Assembly: GCA_033032865.1 (NCBI GenBank)
Contig: JAWHQI010000049.1
Coordinates: 1-64,000 of the forward strand
Source of the DNA: Dactylorhiza incarnata
Taxonomy: Eukaryota > Streptophyta > Magnoliopsida > Asparagales > Orchidaceae
Length of the DNA stretch: 64,000 bases
Reading direction: 5' to 3'
Part shown: piece after piece, positions 1 through 10,948 of the stretch
Layout: the number at the start of each line of letters is the position of its first letter
Position numbering within the stretch: position 1 is the first letter of the stretch
The notes under the pieces: generated by a model
Database searches by the model: none
What the model saw: the letters and a program-made list of their open reading frames with translations, nothing else
Told to the model about the DNA's origin: nothing
Made by a program: the position numbers and the translations under genes

Positions 1-1822
1 AATTAGAGAACCTCAAAATCACAGAAGAAAAACCAGATGAGAAAAATAAGTCCTCCACAATGGAATCTATTCTAGAATCAGTAGAAGAGTCTACTGAAAA
101 GCCAAATCTCCTAAATGAGAACCATTAAGTAGGAGCTGAAGAAGTTACTGAAACAAGAGAACCAGCAAGAGTAATGCATATTGCTATGAGACATCATAGA
201 AATCATCCAGTAAATCAGATAATTGGTGAGCTCACTGATGGAGTAAGAAACAGAAAAAATGCACTAAATGAAAACTTGCACCTTAGTTTTTTATCCCAAC
301 TTGAGCCCAAGAAATTTGAGGAGGCCAACAGAGACCAATTCTGGGTTATGGCTATGCAAGAAGAGTTAAATCAATTCAAAACGTGCAATGTATGGAAACT
401 TGTCCCAAGGCCACAAGGGCATAATATCATTGGGACAAAGTTGGTCTACAAAAATAAGATGGATGAAGTTGGATTGATTGCAAACACTAAGGCAAGGCTG
501 GTGGCTCAAGGATACAAGCAGGAGGAAGGCATAGACTTTGATCAGACATTTGCACCTATTGCTAAATTGGAGGCCATCAGACTCTTTCTAGCCTATGTTG
601 CATACAAGGGATTCAATGTCTATCAAATGGATGTCAAATCAGCATTCCTAAATGGAAATCTAAAAGAGGAAGTTTATGTAGCTCAACCACCAAGTTTTAT
701 CTCTCCAACCTTTCCTGATCATGTATATTTCCTCAAGAAAGCCTTATATGGGCTAAAGCAAGCTCCAAGGGCTTGGTATGAGACATTGTTTACCTTTCTC
801 CTTGAAAACAAGTTCTCAAGAGGGAAGATATATAAGACATTTTTCTTGAGAGAGTTGAAGGGCCAGATCCTTTTGGTCCAGATATATGTTAATGACATTA
901 TATTTGGATCAACAGATGGGAGCCTTTGCAAAAAGTTTGCTAAACTCATGCAAAGTATATTTGAAATGAGCAGTGTGGGAGAGCTAAAATATTTCTGAGG
1001 TCTCCAAGTAAAGCAATCTGAGGAAGGAATTTTCATTTCTCAGACCAAATTTACCTTGGATATCATAAATAAATTTGGTATGGAGAACTCTACCCCTATG
1101 AGAACTCCTATGGGTTCAACTATGTCTCTATACAAGGATGAAAAGGGGATACCCTATAATGAGTTCATGTATAGAAGCATAATTGGCTCACTGCTCTACC
1201 TCATTGTTAGTAGGCCAGACATCATGTTTGCTATATGTGTCTGTGCAAGATATCAAGTGAATCCCAAAGAATCTTTTTACTCAGCTGTGAAAAGAATTTT
1301 GAGATATCTGAAAGGTACTCCAAATCTGGGGCTCTGGTATCTAAGTCAAATAAATTTGAGCAATGTGGATATTCTGATGTAGACTTTGCTGGGTGCAAAG
1401 AGAACATAAAAAGTACTTCAGGAACTTATCAGTTCCTGGGGAGAAGGCTTGTGCCATGGAGTAGTAAAAAGCAAAATAGCATTGCTATCTCCACAGCTGA
1501 ATTAGAATACATTTCAGCTGGCAGTTATTGTGCACAACTCCTGTGGATTCAACACCAATTAGAGGATTACAATCTGAACATCAAGAGTACACTTCTCTTT
1601 TGTGATTCCTCAAGTGCCATTTCTATTGCCAAAAATCCTGTGGCGCATAGTAGAACAAAGCATACTGAAATTAGATATAATTTCATTAGGGAGTGTGTAG
1701 AAAAGGAGGACATCTGCCTTGAGTATGTTAATACATAGGGGTAGCTAGCTGACATTTTCACTAAGCTCCTTGATGAGTCTAAGTTCAATCCATTCAAAAT
1801 TGAATTGGGCATGTTAAATTCT
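1..1822 (+). pseudogene. Sirevirus-like copia pol fragment: RT and RNase H (element A)
   Basis: This is the 3' part of a Ty1/copia polyprotein that copies element RNA into DNA. The acidic integrase-RT linker comes first (from base 3). RT follows with the copia motifs [20 protein letters not shown] and [12 protein letters not shown], then RNase H with DFAGCKENIKSTSGTYQFLG, STAELEYISAG and HTEIRYNFI. It is broken by TAA near 126, TGA at 996, a frameshift near 1340 and TAG at 1736. The RT catalytic box reads YVNDIIFG where the family has YVDD, so the first catalytic Asp is lost. Upstream domains lie outside the window. Resemblance to the RNase H of C and the downstream third gene place it in the Sirevirus type; that lineage call is inferred. 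Confidence 0.9.
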
Positions 1823-2348
1823 TGAAATTGGGTATGTTGAATCTATTATATTCCCTTTTAGTAAGTATGAAATATTTTGATAATGGGCCGGATCTCACAC
1901 AAGCTCAACTCTAAAGTGATCTGACAATCTTAGTTTTTGAAGACGAGAATACCAGAAAGTTTAAACTTCAAGTACTCTAGAGGAAATCAACTTCATAAAG
2001 AATATCGTCTTAATTGATAACGATGACATTGATAAAGTCTCGACGACAACATCCAAGTCTCGACGATATGAATAAAGACATCTATATGATAATCTCGACG
2101 TTAAAGATACTCTCGACGACACTCCAGAGCGACAAAATGATGTCATATAACTCGACACCATCATGATTGCACCGTAATTACGGGATTCTCAAAATGATAC
2201 AGAAGCATTTGAATAGGTACGCGCCTCTTTGCCTTCCCAATGCATTACCCTATATATTAGACATTGTGTAAGCATAGAAATCACGCCCACATGAAACCCG
2301 AGAATCCTTCCTTCTTCTTCTTCCTTCCGACAACTCTCTGCAAACGAA
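1823..2348 (+). promoter_or_regulatory. Spacer with TCGACG array and TATA box before the third gene of A
   Basis: No reading frame is supported here. Five CTCGAC motifs (about 2039, 2059, 2094, 2112, 2151) cluster between pol and the next gene. A GCGCC-containing stretch (2213-2225), a TATA-like TATATATTAG at 2251, and a pyrimidine-rich leader (2306-2335) then precede the ATG at 2349. The TATA-to-ATG distance is about 98 bases. The same order of parts occurs before the homologous genes in C (12539-12917) and in the C insert (10790-10948). The promoter role is inferred from this layout; transcription is not shown. Confidence 0.5.
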
Positions 2349-2458
2349 ATGGCGACGAAGAAGAATGATGAGAAAATCCATTCCGGAGGTGAACTTCTGA
2401 AAGGAGGCTTTAAGAAGTCTGAGGAGGATCTGGACATGGTCATAACCCTATTGTATAC
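2349..2458 (+). pseudogene. Third ('env-like' position) gene of A, 5' end, interrupted by B
   Basis: The ATG at 2349 opens a frame starting MATKKNDEKIHS. It is cut after about 37 codons by element B and resumes in the same phase at 18739, using one copy of the TATAC duplication. The N-terminus resembles that of C's third gene (a Gly-Ser-Glu-Leu-containing stretch, then a Gly-Phe). The start is supported by the TATA box and pyrimidine-rich leader just upstream. The rest of the gene is described at 18739-20689. Confidence 0.75.
2454..2458. repeat. Target-site duplication TATAC of element B (left copy)
   Basis: TATAC lies immediately left of the B 5' LTR and again at 18734-18738 right of the B 3' LTR. 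This fixes both ends of B. Confidence 0.9.
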
Positions 2459-3125
2459 TATTGGAGTTGGGGAACACTTCTGGTCAGAGTTTGTCGAACG
2501 GCGTTCGACAAACGGAGAAGGGTTCGTCGAACGGCGTTCGACAAATGGGTCCTTGATTGCTTCAGTGTCAGCGGCGCATCGAACGGGAGAGGCCTGCGCT
2601 CGACGCCTACGTTCAACGCTCGATGCCTGCACTCGACGCCTGCGTTCGACACTCAATGCCTGCGCTCGACGCCTACGTTCGACGCTCGACGCCTGCACTC
2701 GACGCCTGCGTCTGACGCCCGATGCCTGCGCTCGACGCCCAGTATACATGCTGTCTCAGCTGGTTCTGTCTCAGCGGAGGTTTTGGTCTGAGTCCGGTTT
2801 GGCGCTCTATTTAAAGGGTGCATAACCCTGGTTTAAGGTTAACGGATCATTAAGTCCAAGTGAGTGCAATAGTTTTGTGCGGTTTTCCTTGGCGGTGGCT
2901 GTTCCTCTGTTCTTGTGAAAAGGTTGTGTGAGGTAGGATAGGTTTAGATCCTTGTAACCTTGTAAGCTATAATCCTTCTTGATTAAAGAGTAAGAGAAGA
3001 GGAAGGGGGAGAGGGGACGTAGCCCACCTTTGGTGAACCTCTGTATATCTGTGTTTTTTCTGCGCTTTCTTGTTTCGTATTACTTCTATCAAATTTCTCG
3101 TCTCAGCACACCCTGTTTCTTTACA
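2459..3125 (+). repeat. B 5' LTR
   Basis: Matches 18067-18733 along its whole length. The 3' copy starts TGTTGGAG while this copy starts TATTGGAG, so the terminal TG is mutated. U3 holds two short palindromes (2493-2509, 2526-2542; arms GTCGAACG/CGTTCGAC around one base) and a 33-bp tandem array (2599-2745). A TATA-like CTATTTAAAG lies at 2807. Many differences between the two copies are C/T or G/A at CpG. Confidence 0.93.
2599..2745 (+). repeat. 33-bp tandem CTCGACGCC array in the B LTR U3
   Basis: CTCGACGCC or variants start at 2599, 2612, 2619, 2632, 2645, 2652, 2665, 2678, 2685, 2698, 2711, 2718 and 2731. The spacing runs 13-7-13 repeatedly, giving four units of 33 bp. The array is also present in the 3' LTR (about 18205-18350). 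It ends about 60 bp before the TATA box. Because 33 is divisible by 3, it creates long spurious frames on both strands. Confidence 0.9.
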
Positions 3126-3127
3126 TT

Positions 3128-3140
3128 TGGTATTAAAGCT
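3128..3140 (+). promoter_or_regulatory. B primer-binding site (tRNA-Met type)
   Basis: TGGTATTAAAGC two bases after the LTR is a variant of the copia site TGGTATCAGAGC, complementary to the 3' end of initiator tRNA-Met. Two positions differ from the canonical form. Confidence 0.75.
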
Positions 3141-3149
3141 AGGTTCTTG

Positions 3150-6100
3150 ATCCTGGAGACGGGTTCTGGCGGCGTGCGGATCAAGATCGAAAAGTTCGAC
3201 GGAAGTCGATTCGATCTTTGGAAGATGAAGATGGAAGATATGTTGATTGATCGAGATCTATGGTCTGCGATCGAAGATGATCCTCCCGTTCCTATATTAG
3301 CAGAGAAGGATGCGAACGCATCTAAGGGAAAATCTGCAGATGGGACTGCAGATGGTGCAGTCGAGGCGGCGGCCTGGACGAAAACCGATCGGAAGGCTAA
3401 GGGCCTGATTCGGTTATTCCTAGCAGATTCAATCTTGACTAACGTCATGTAGGAGACTTTGGCATGAAGTCTGTGGCGTAAGTTGGAATCCCTCTACCAG
3501 AGCAAGTCCCTGGTAAACAAGTTGCTATTGAGGAAGAAGTGGTATAAACTTTGGATGCATGAGGGCAACTCGTTTTCAGATCACTTGACTCAATTAAACA
3601 CCATTGTGAGTCAGTTAATCTCTATCGGTGAGAAGATCTCGGATGAGGATAGAGCCATTACCTTGTTGTGCTCACTGCCAGATTCATGGGACAATCTGAT
3701 TGTCGTGATTGGAGGGAGTGGAGACAAGGAACTGTCATACGATACTGTATGTGCAGCTCTTTTATCTTAGGAGACCTGGAGAGGAGGTTCTGAGGCGACG
3801 AGCAAAGGAGCGTTAATTGTATCTACATCCCGCTCTCAGCGAAGGGAGAGCAAGCAAGGTGGATATCGAGATAAGTCTCGAGGGAGATCCAAGAGCTAGG
3901 AGAGGGAGAAGAGTAAGAAGCCTATTCGGTGCTGGAAGTGCAATGAGACTGGTCAGGTGAAGTCTCAATGTCCAAATAAGGCCGTCCATAACAAGGAGAC
4001 ACTGACAACTTCTGGTACGAAGAAGGAGGGCGATGGCGGTGACATGTACATCGCTGCTGCGTGCGTTGCTCAGAGAGATTCTGACTTGTGGTATGTAGAC
4101 ATAGGAGCATCATACCACATGACCCCTCATAGGCACTGGTTCTGTGAGTATGAGAGGTTTGACGGTGGAGATGTCATGCTGGGTGATGATTCTGCTGTGC
4201 AGATCATTGGGCGCGGCAAGGTGATGTTGAAGCTGTCTAATGGGACCACAAGGTCTCTTCCAAATGTGATGCACATTCCTGGGATGAGCAGGAATTTAAG
4301 CTCGGTGGGTTCCATGGCAGATGCAGGAGTGCATTTCAGCTGCGACAAGCAAACTTGCAAGATATCAAGGGGGGCAATGGTGATTTCCAGTGGAGTAAGA
4401 CATGGAACACTGTATACTCTGCTTGTTGATATAGTGGTTCCAAGTGGGGCTCTTATCTCTGAGAGCCAGGAGGTTGACCAGGAGGAGGTGTCCAGGCTGT
4501 GGCATCATCGGCTTGGGCATATCAGTGAGAAGGGGATGTCGGCCATGGCATCCGGTCAGATGGTGGAAGGCGTGCCGGAGTGCCCCATGAGCCTTGGGTT
4601 CTGTGAACATTGCCTGCTTGGCAAATAGACCAGGGTAAGCTTTCGTGGGACGGTCACGAGGGCAACTGAAGTGCTGTAGCTAATACACAGTGATGTGTTT
4701 GGGCCAACTCCAGCTCTTTCTCTTGGCGGCACAAGGTATTATGTATCCTTTACTGATGACCTCTCACGGTATTCCTGAATCTACATTCTTAGCTCTAAGT
4801 CAGAAGTTCTAGACAGGTTCAAGGAGTTTAATAACCTGGTGGAGAACCAGTTGGATAGAAAGGTGAAGGTCCTCCGTTCTGATAATGGAGGGGAGTACTG
4901 CTTTGATGCCTTTGAGCAGTACTGTACTGAGCAGGGGATTGCACGGCAGAAGACCACACCGTATACTCCAGAGCAGAATGGAGTGTCGGAGAGGCTAAAC
5001 CGGACCTTGATGGAGAAGGCCAGGTGCATGCTCAGTTGGACAGGCTTGGGGAAGGAGTTCTGTGCTGAAGCAGTGGCGACTGCAAATTACCTGAAGAACA
5101 TGTCCCCTACTTCTGCTATGGAGGGATGTACTCCCTTTGAAGTAATCTTCAAGAGAAAGCCAAACTTGGCCTATGCTCATGTGTTTGGGTGTGATGCATA
5201 TGTTCACATTACAAAGGAGAAGAGGGGGAAGCTTTATGTCAAGTCTGAGAAATGCAACTTTGTGGGTTAGAAAGATCGCATTAAAGGCTACAAGCTTTGG
5301 AACCCTGTAACCAGGACTGTTACTTTCAGCAAGGATGTGGTGTTTCATGAAACCAGTCCTCTGGCAGTCACACAAGCTGAGAAGGCCAAAGAATCAAATA
5401 AAGGGACAGTGGTGGTGGAAGAAAGCTTTGTGAAAGAAGCTACTACTGTTGGGGCTGAATCTGATTCTGAATCAGATGATTTGGTGGTGGTGAGAAGTGA
5501 TGATGAGTCAGAAGATGAGGCTGAAGAAATTCCACTTCTGAGGAGATCGATAAGGGAAAGAAAGGCACCAGTGAGATATCCCCAATGTGCAGTGGCTGCA
5601 CAGTGTTGCCTAAGTATGCTTGGTGAAGATCCAATCTCTGCCAGAGATGCTAGATCAAGGGCTGATTCAAATCAGTGGGAGCTAGCCATGGTGGATGAAA
5701 TGAAGTCTCTGGGGAAGAATCAGACTTGGAGTCTTTGTAAGCTTCCAAAGGGGAGGAAGGCCATTGGAAGTAAATGGGTCTTCAAGCAGAAGGTGAATGG
5801 GGATGTCACTGTGGAGAAATACAACGCAAGGTTGGTTGCAAAGGGATTCTCCCAGGTAGAAGGTGTTGGCTATGATGAGATCTTCTCACCTATAGCCAAG
5901 ATGACGTCGATCAAACTGGTTCTCGCTATTGTGGCAGCGCATGATCTAGAGATTGAGCAGATGCATGTGAAGACGGCTTTTCTTCACGGTGATCTGGAGG
6001 AGGAGATATACATGAAGCATCCGGATGGATTCGAAGCCAAGGGCAAGGAGGATCAGGTCTGCAGGCTGAAGAAGTCCCTGTATGGACTAAAGCAATCTCC

Positions 6101-6497
6101 AGGGATGTGGTACCAGAAATTCGACACCTACATGCTGGAGTTGGGTTTTGAAAGGTCGAATTCGGACCACTGTGTGTACATCCAGAGAAAGGGAGAGCAG
6201 TTCATCTTCCTGACACTCTATGTAGATGATATGCTACTGGTGGGCAATAGTGTCAGGATGATCCAACATGTGAAGAAGCTGCTCTCAGCCAAATTTGAGA
6301 TGAAGGATTTGGGGCCAGCAAGTGTCATCTTGGGAATGCAGATTTCCAGGGATTGAAGCAAGAATAAGCTTTGGTTGGGGCAGCAGAGGTACGTCGAGGA
6401 GATGTTGAAGAAGTTCAACATGACGGACTGCAATCCATTGGGAGCACCAATGCCAGTTGGGTGCATGTTATCTGCAGAGCTGAGCCCGAAGACACAA
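3150..6497 (+). pseudogene. B gag-pol, 5' part: gag, protease, integrase, RT (broken)
   Basis: One frame carries gag (IEKFDGSRFDLWKMKM near 3184), a knuckle CWKCNETGQVKSQC (3930s), protease WYVDIGASYHM (about 4090), integrase zinc HHCC and DDE regions (DNGGEY near 4880; TPEQNGVSERLNRT near 4965), and RT with KTAFLHGDLEEEIYM and YVDDMLLVG (near 6220). The closest lineage by wording is Tnt1/Tork. No ATG is evident at the expected gag start. In-frame stops occur near 3450, 3465, 3768, 3897, 4626, 4677, 4776, 5268 and 6354. The knuckle has Gln in place of His, and the protease has DIG instead of DSG or DTG. The frame is cut by C and resumes at 17322. Confidence 0.9.
6493..6497. repeat. Target-site duplication CACAA of element C (left copy)
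   Basis: CACAA precedes the C 5' LTR and recurs at 17317-17321 after the C 3' LTR. Removing C and one copy restores the phase of B pol. Confidence 0.92.
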
Positions 6498-6650
6498 TGT
6501 TGGGATCATTGCCTACAATGTCTTAGAATTGGAGAAGTCCATCCCTAAGTCAAAGATATATCTCAGAATGTATTTGATATACTCTCTAGAATCAATGTGC
6601 AGGAGATCAGGTCAGGCAAAAAGTTCATGGAACTCATTCAAGTCCACAAG

Positions 6651-7051
6651 CATCGAGACATCATACATCGCTCGACTCCTGTGACCCAGAAGCGTTGACT
6701 CATGTCTACGACTCAAATAGACAAGGTCGCCGCTGAAGTTCTGAGACCAAGTTCGGAAGCGTCAAGCCAAGTTACATTGCTCGACGCCTTGGAAAGAGAA
6801 GTGTCGACTTAACTTCAGTCAGCTCAGCGCCAACCATAAGTGTCAAGATATGAAGTAATAGTTAAGAAGCGTCGAGCCCCTAGACGTTGCTCGACTTCTT
6901 CAAATAAAAAGCGTCGACTAAGTGATGTTTGCTCAACACCTGAGAAGTAGGAGACGAGAGTCTCAGTCTAAGGAGTAAGCGTCGAGCGTTCAAATACCGC
7001 TCGACGCCTAACTAGAAAAGCGTCGATAGAGATGTTAAGTGCTCAACGCCT
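6651..7051 (+). repeat. GCGTCGAGC dyad array in the C LTR U3
   Basis: About eight inverted pairs of a 9-bp half-site (GCGTCGAGC ... GCTCGACGC). The spacer is 11 bases in most pairs, 12 in one, so half-site centres lie about 20 bp apart. The clearest pairs in the 3' copy are near 15917, 16032, 16074, 16143, 16184, 16251 and 16295. The array ends about 135 bp before the TATA box. Confidence 0.85.
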
Positions 7052-7589
7052 TTTCTACAAATACTCTGAAATGAAGAATATCTTCCACAGCTAGCTGAGC
7101 TTTTGTTTTCATTGAAGACCGTTGAAGATGTGACGTCATGCTGACATGGAGAATCGTAACACACATTGCAGATGGAAGGCTATAAATAGAAGGCATGACC
7201 TATGGGTTGTGCAGTTAATCCAAGTTAAGAAGTGAAGAAAAGTTAAGTTAGAAAAGATGTTCCTATCTTTCAAAAGCCATCATCGTCTCCATCAATTTGA
7301 GAGAAAGTTCGAGAAAGAATCTGGAGAAGTCATCTTCCCTTTCAGAACCAATCTAAACTGAAGATTTCATTCCGCAATCTGGTGCTGACATCTCTCTCTG
7401 AAAGAAGAAGATCAAGAAGGAAGAATCTGTCTTCCTAAGAAGAAGAACAGTCATCACAGCCTGTTGAATCAAGAAGATCATTTGCTGCTACTATTCTTTT
7501 GAAGATTTCAGTCTGATCATTCAGGCAGATCAAGAAGGCTCAACAATCTCAAATCTGAGTCTAAGTATTTGTTATTTCCTTTATAAATT

Positions 7590-7800
7590 CATGTAGGATC
7601 TGAGTTGTCAGATCTGAGTGTAGGATCTGTCAAATATCTGAGTTGTAAGATCAGGTGTGATCTGAGTTGTAGGATTCAGGGGTGAATCTGAGCTGTAAGC
7701 CTAGTTATAAAGGCTGAGGTAGGATCTGTATGATCTGAGTTAGAAAGATCTGTGTGATCTGAGACCGTAAGATCAGTTGTGATCTGAGCTATAAGACCCA
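7590..7800 (+). repeat. GATCTGAGT-type short repeats in C LTR R-U5
   Basis: Many copies of short words built on GATCTGAG(T/C)TGTA, irregularly spaced, lie downstream of the TATA box in both C LTRs (second copy about 16870-17080). This is probably transcribed leader sequence; function unknown. Confidence 0.7.
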
Positions 7801-8054
7801 TTTGTGGTATGAGATCTGGAGGAGCTATAACCTCTATCTAGCACACTGCTAGAAGGGGAGAAGGGGGAAAGTGGATTACCCAAGATACGGGGAACCACTA
7901 TAAAAATCTGTGTGTTCTTTTCTGTGTATGTCTTTGTTTCTTGAAAGCTCTGATTAGTTTTATCTTGATTATAGTCAAGAATTGCAACAGTTTTTAAATA
8001 ACCTATTCACCCCCCCTCTAGGTGATTGGCTACCCTTAATTAAAGTCTTTCAAG

Positions 8055-8066
8055 TGGTATCAGAGG
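8055..8066 (+). promoter_or_regulatory. C primer-binding site (tRNA-Met)
   Basis: TGGTATCAGAGG begins two bases after the LTR. It is the standard copia site pairing with initiator tRNA-Met. Confidence 0.9.
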
Positions 8067-8130
8067 GAGGTTGTTCAAGAAAAGGTTTAACAGCCTGAAC
8101 AAGATCTTCTAAGGGTAGATTTCTGAAGTC

Positions 8131-10533
8131 ATGATGGTTAATACAGAAGGAAGCAAAGAATTCACATCAATGAAGCTTCCAATCTGCAGAAAAGAAAACT
8201 TTGGTATTTGGAAAGAAAGAGTCAGACTTTTCATGGAAGCATCTGATCCTAGGATTTACATAACAGTTCTAGAGGGACCTTGTGTTCCTATGAAAGTTTC
8301 ACTTACAGATGGAAATATTAAGACTCCAAAAACTTATTCAGAGATGACTAAAGATGAAGTGATCCTGGCCTCCATGGACAAGAGAGCTCAGAACATCATT
8401 GTTAGTGCTATTGAAGATTCAACCTTCCAAAATTTAGTCCATTGCAAAACTGCCAAAGAAATGTGGGAATCTCTTATTGTCTATATGGAAGGGACTGAAG
8501 AAGTCAGAGATGACAGGAAGTCACTTCTAAATCAGCAATATGAAGCCTTCAGACAAGACAAGAAAGATTCAATAGCAATATGCTATGAAAAATTCTTCAA
8601 GATTGTAAATGGCCTAAAGACTTATGGAAGAACTTTCTCAGATTATGAGCTGAATGATAAGTTCTTAAGATCACTGAACAAAGAATGGGATATCAAAATC
8701 TGTGTAATCAGAGAAATGGGAAATCTGGGAAACATTCAGCCACAAAATTTATATGGGAAACTATTGTCTCATGAACTTCATCTGAATACCAGAAAAGCTG
8801 AGGAAGGACACAGCAGGGAAAATCCTATTGCTTTGAAAGCAGAAAGCTCAAAGAAAAGCAAAGAAAGAATGGTATTATCTCCCAGGATTCCATCTGAATC
8901 AGAAGAATCAGAAACCAGTAATTCTGATTCTGAAATATCAGATGGTGAATTGGCACTCTTTACCAAACAACTAAAAAGAATGTTGAGGAGAAAACAACAC
9001 TGGAAAACTAGACCCTCTCAGCTATCCAAATCTAAGAAGCATTCAAATTTGTCAGAGGGATTCAAACAAGACTCCAAGAAGGACATGTACAATTCTAAAC
9101 ACAATAAAATTAATTCAGAAGAAATTGTATGTTTTGGTTGCAGGAAATCAGGACACATGATTGCTGATTGTCCTTCAAAGAGAAAGAACAACAAGAAATC
9201 TGATGAAAGAAAGTACAAATCTGACAAAAGACATGAGAAGAGTCTAATAGCCAGAAAGGGCAAGGTCACTCTTAGTGATAGTGAATCTCAGTCATTAGAC
9301 TCAGATAGTGAGGAGGCACTCATAGCTCTGATGGATGCCAATGAAAATGAAGACAGTCTAAATGATAGACCTATGATAAAAGCCCCACTATCAAGGTCTG
9401 ATAGTGAAGAGGATGAATAAGAAAATGCAGGACTCATGACATTGAGTGATCAAGAAAATCAGGAGACAACTACTGATATAAAGGTACTTGATAAAACTCC
9501 TCTTTCTGATTCTAATTCTGAAACTGAAATAGATTCATTCTCCTCTGATGAAAATAACTCTCACTCTAAACTTCATATAGATGAAATTATTGAAAAATAT
9601 CAATTAATTCTCAAAGCACTTAAGAAGAGCAAAAGGAATAATAAAAGGTTACAAAAAGAAATATCTGAATTAAAGCAAACAGATTCTCAAAACTCTGAGA
9701 CAGCTGAAAGGCTGAATCAGACAAGTAAAGAACTTAGTAAACTAAAAGTCATGACTATTATTCTCATACAAACTTTGAGCACCAAGGAAAAGTTAATAAA
9801 AGAACTTGAAGCAAAACTCCTAGCAGAAAGGAAACTTGTAGCTAAGTTCTCAAAACCACAAACTATTCTTCCTATAATAGACACATTCTCTGCACAATAC
9901 AGATGTGGCATAGGATATGATAGGAATGCAGATAAAAATCTTAAAAATAATGACAAGGCACCTATACAACCTTTAAAGTTTAACAAAGCCATGCCTATCA
10001 CAAACAAGCATGATCAAAAAGGTGTGCATAAATTTTATAAGGGTGAATGCTCTAATAGAAAAGATAATCTAATTCAACCAAGTAACCATAATGCCAAACC
10101 TCTATGCAAAGAAAAAGTATTTACTCATCATGACTCATTTGTATTAAAAGCAAATACTAAATGCAACAGAAAGGAACTAAGACCTGGAGTAAAAATTACT
10201 GATAGTAAGAAAACTAAACCAGTAAAAGTCACTAAAACAAATTACATAGCACCTGTAAATAAGGTAATTAAGCAAAATATGAGTAAACATAAAGAAGTAA
10301 GAAGACCTCCAAGGAGATATAATAGATATGAATGCTGGTGCTGTGGAAGGGTTGGGCATTTTGCACTTGACTGTTGGTTCAATCCAACTGCTCCAAGATT
10401 CAACTCTGGGAGACCAGTATTCAGACCTATGGCAACTCTCACAGTACCAAGGATTATTCAACAACTAAATGTTTCAGCTCATACTAACAAGGTTCTAGGA
10501 CCCAACTTAGTGTGGGCTCCTAAGAAAAGGTAA
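8131..10533 (+). pseudogene. C gag (Sirevirus-type, two zinc knuckles), one internal stop
   Basis: Structural protein that forms the particle and binds element RNA. The frame opens at ATG 8131 (MMVNTEGSKEF) about 65 bases after the primer site. It is interrupted by TAA at 9418 and continues in phase to TAA at 10531, about 800 codons, the large size expected of Sireviruses. The N-terminal half has the copia gag core (CRKENFGIWKERVRLFM; FLRSLNKEWDIKICVIREM). Acidic Ser-rich tracts follow. The first knuckle is CFGCRKSGHMIADC (about 9130), the second CWCCGRVGHFALDC (about 10333). A coiled coil sits between them (9580-9850). A minus-strand scrap at 60923-61217 is homologous to 8640-8880. Confidence 0.9.
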
Positions 10534-10690
10534 TTTCTTTTTGCAGGGTTGTCCAAAGACCAATCAACTTCCAATCTGGTACTTGGACAGTGGGTGCTCC
10601 ATGAACATGTCTGGAATGAGAAGTCGTCTGGGAAGGGGCAAAGTTTGTCTGAAAAGACAAGCGAAAGACAAGCGAAAGACAAGCGAAGGA
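10534..10690 (+). pseudogene. C protease remnant
   Basis: In the frame one base ahead of gag, the sequence reads FLQGCPK and then WYLDSGCSMNMSGM (about 10578). This contains the retroviral-type aspartic protease motif DSG in its Sirevirus context. The frame is lost about 30 codons later at a GCGAAAGACAA tandem repeat (three 11-bp copies, 10658-10690), after which the sequence is unrelated to pol. This marks the left deletion border of C. Confidence 0.8.
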
Positions 10691-10789
10691 ATCATGTCTC
10701 AATAAAATATTTTAACATCATAAATCCTGTCATAACGAAAAGATATTAAATTAAATAAAACGCTAGTAACCCAATACTTTAGAGACACC

Positions 10790-10948
10790 TGACGCGACTA
10801 CTGTCAGTTCATAGATAAACACAAACATGCACGGGTATCGAGCGACTCTTCACCTTCCCGCACTATAAATTGAACGACTACCTATAGTCCAAGCTATCGG
10901 CTCTTCCAATTCTCTTCTTTGTCTCCATCGATTCATCCTCTCACCCCC
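10790..10948 (+). promoter_or_regulatory. Putative promoter and leader of the extra third gene in C
   Basis: A TATA-like CACTATAAAT at 10861, a pyrimidine-rich leader (10897-10946) and an ATG at 10949, 86 bases from the TATA box. One ATCGAGCGAC motif lies upstream (10838). Layout and spacing match the leaders of the homologous genes in A and C. Promoter activity is inferred. Confidence 0.45.

Larger units (their letters stand above)
6498..8052 (+). repeat. C 5' LTR
   Basis: Starts TGTTGGGATCATTG and ends TCTTTCA. It matches 15817-17316 closely, with a block of about 45 extra bases near 6525-6590 relative to the 3' copy. U3 holds an array of GCGTCGAGC/GCTCGACGC dyads (6651-7051). The TATA box TATAAATAGA is at 7181. 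A run of GATCTGAGT-type repeats fills 7600-7800. The end carries CCCCCCTCTAGGTGATTGG, a stretch typical of Sirevirus LTR ends. Confidence 0.95.

Noticed and set aside
2599..2745. CRISPR-like regular repeats
   Set aside because: Units abut without unique spacers of constant length, occur in LTRs, and the genome is a plant's.
2189..2825. Long frames on both strands rich in Arg, Ser and Ala repeats (also 18019-18433)
   Set aside because: They are translations of the 33-bp CTCGACGCC array; 33 is divisible by 3, so open frames appear in several phases. They lie in LTR U3.
10515..10541. Mini-intron at the C gag-protease border (AG|GTAATTTC...TTTGCAG|G)
   Set aside because: Only about 17 bases, too short for plant splicing. 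A gag stop followed by protease in another frame is usual for this element type.
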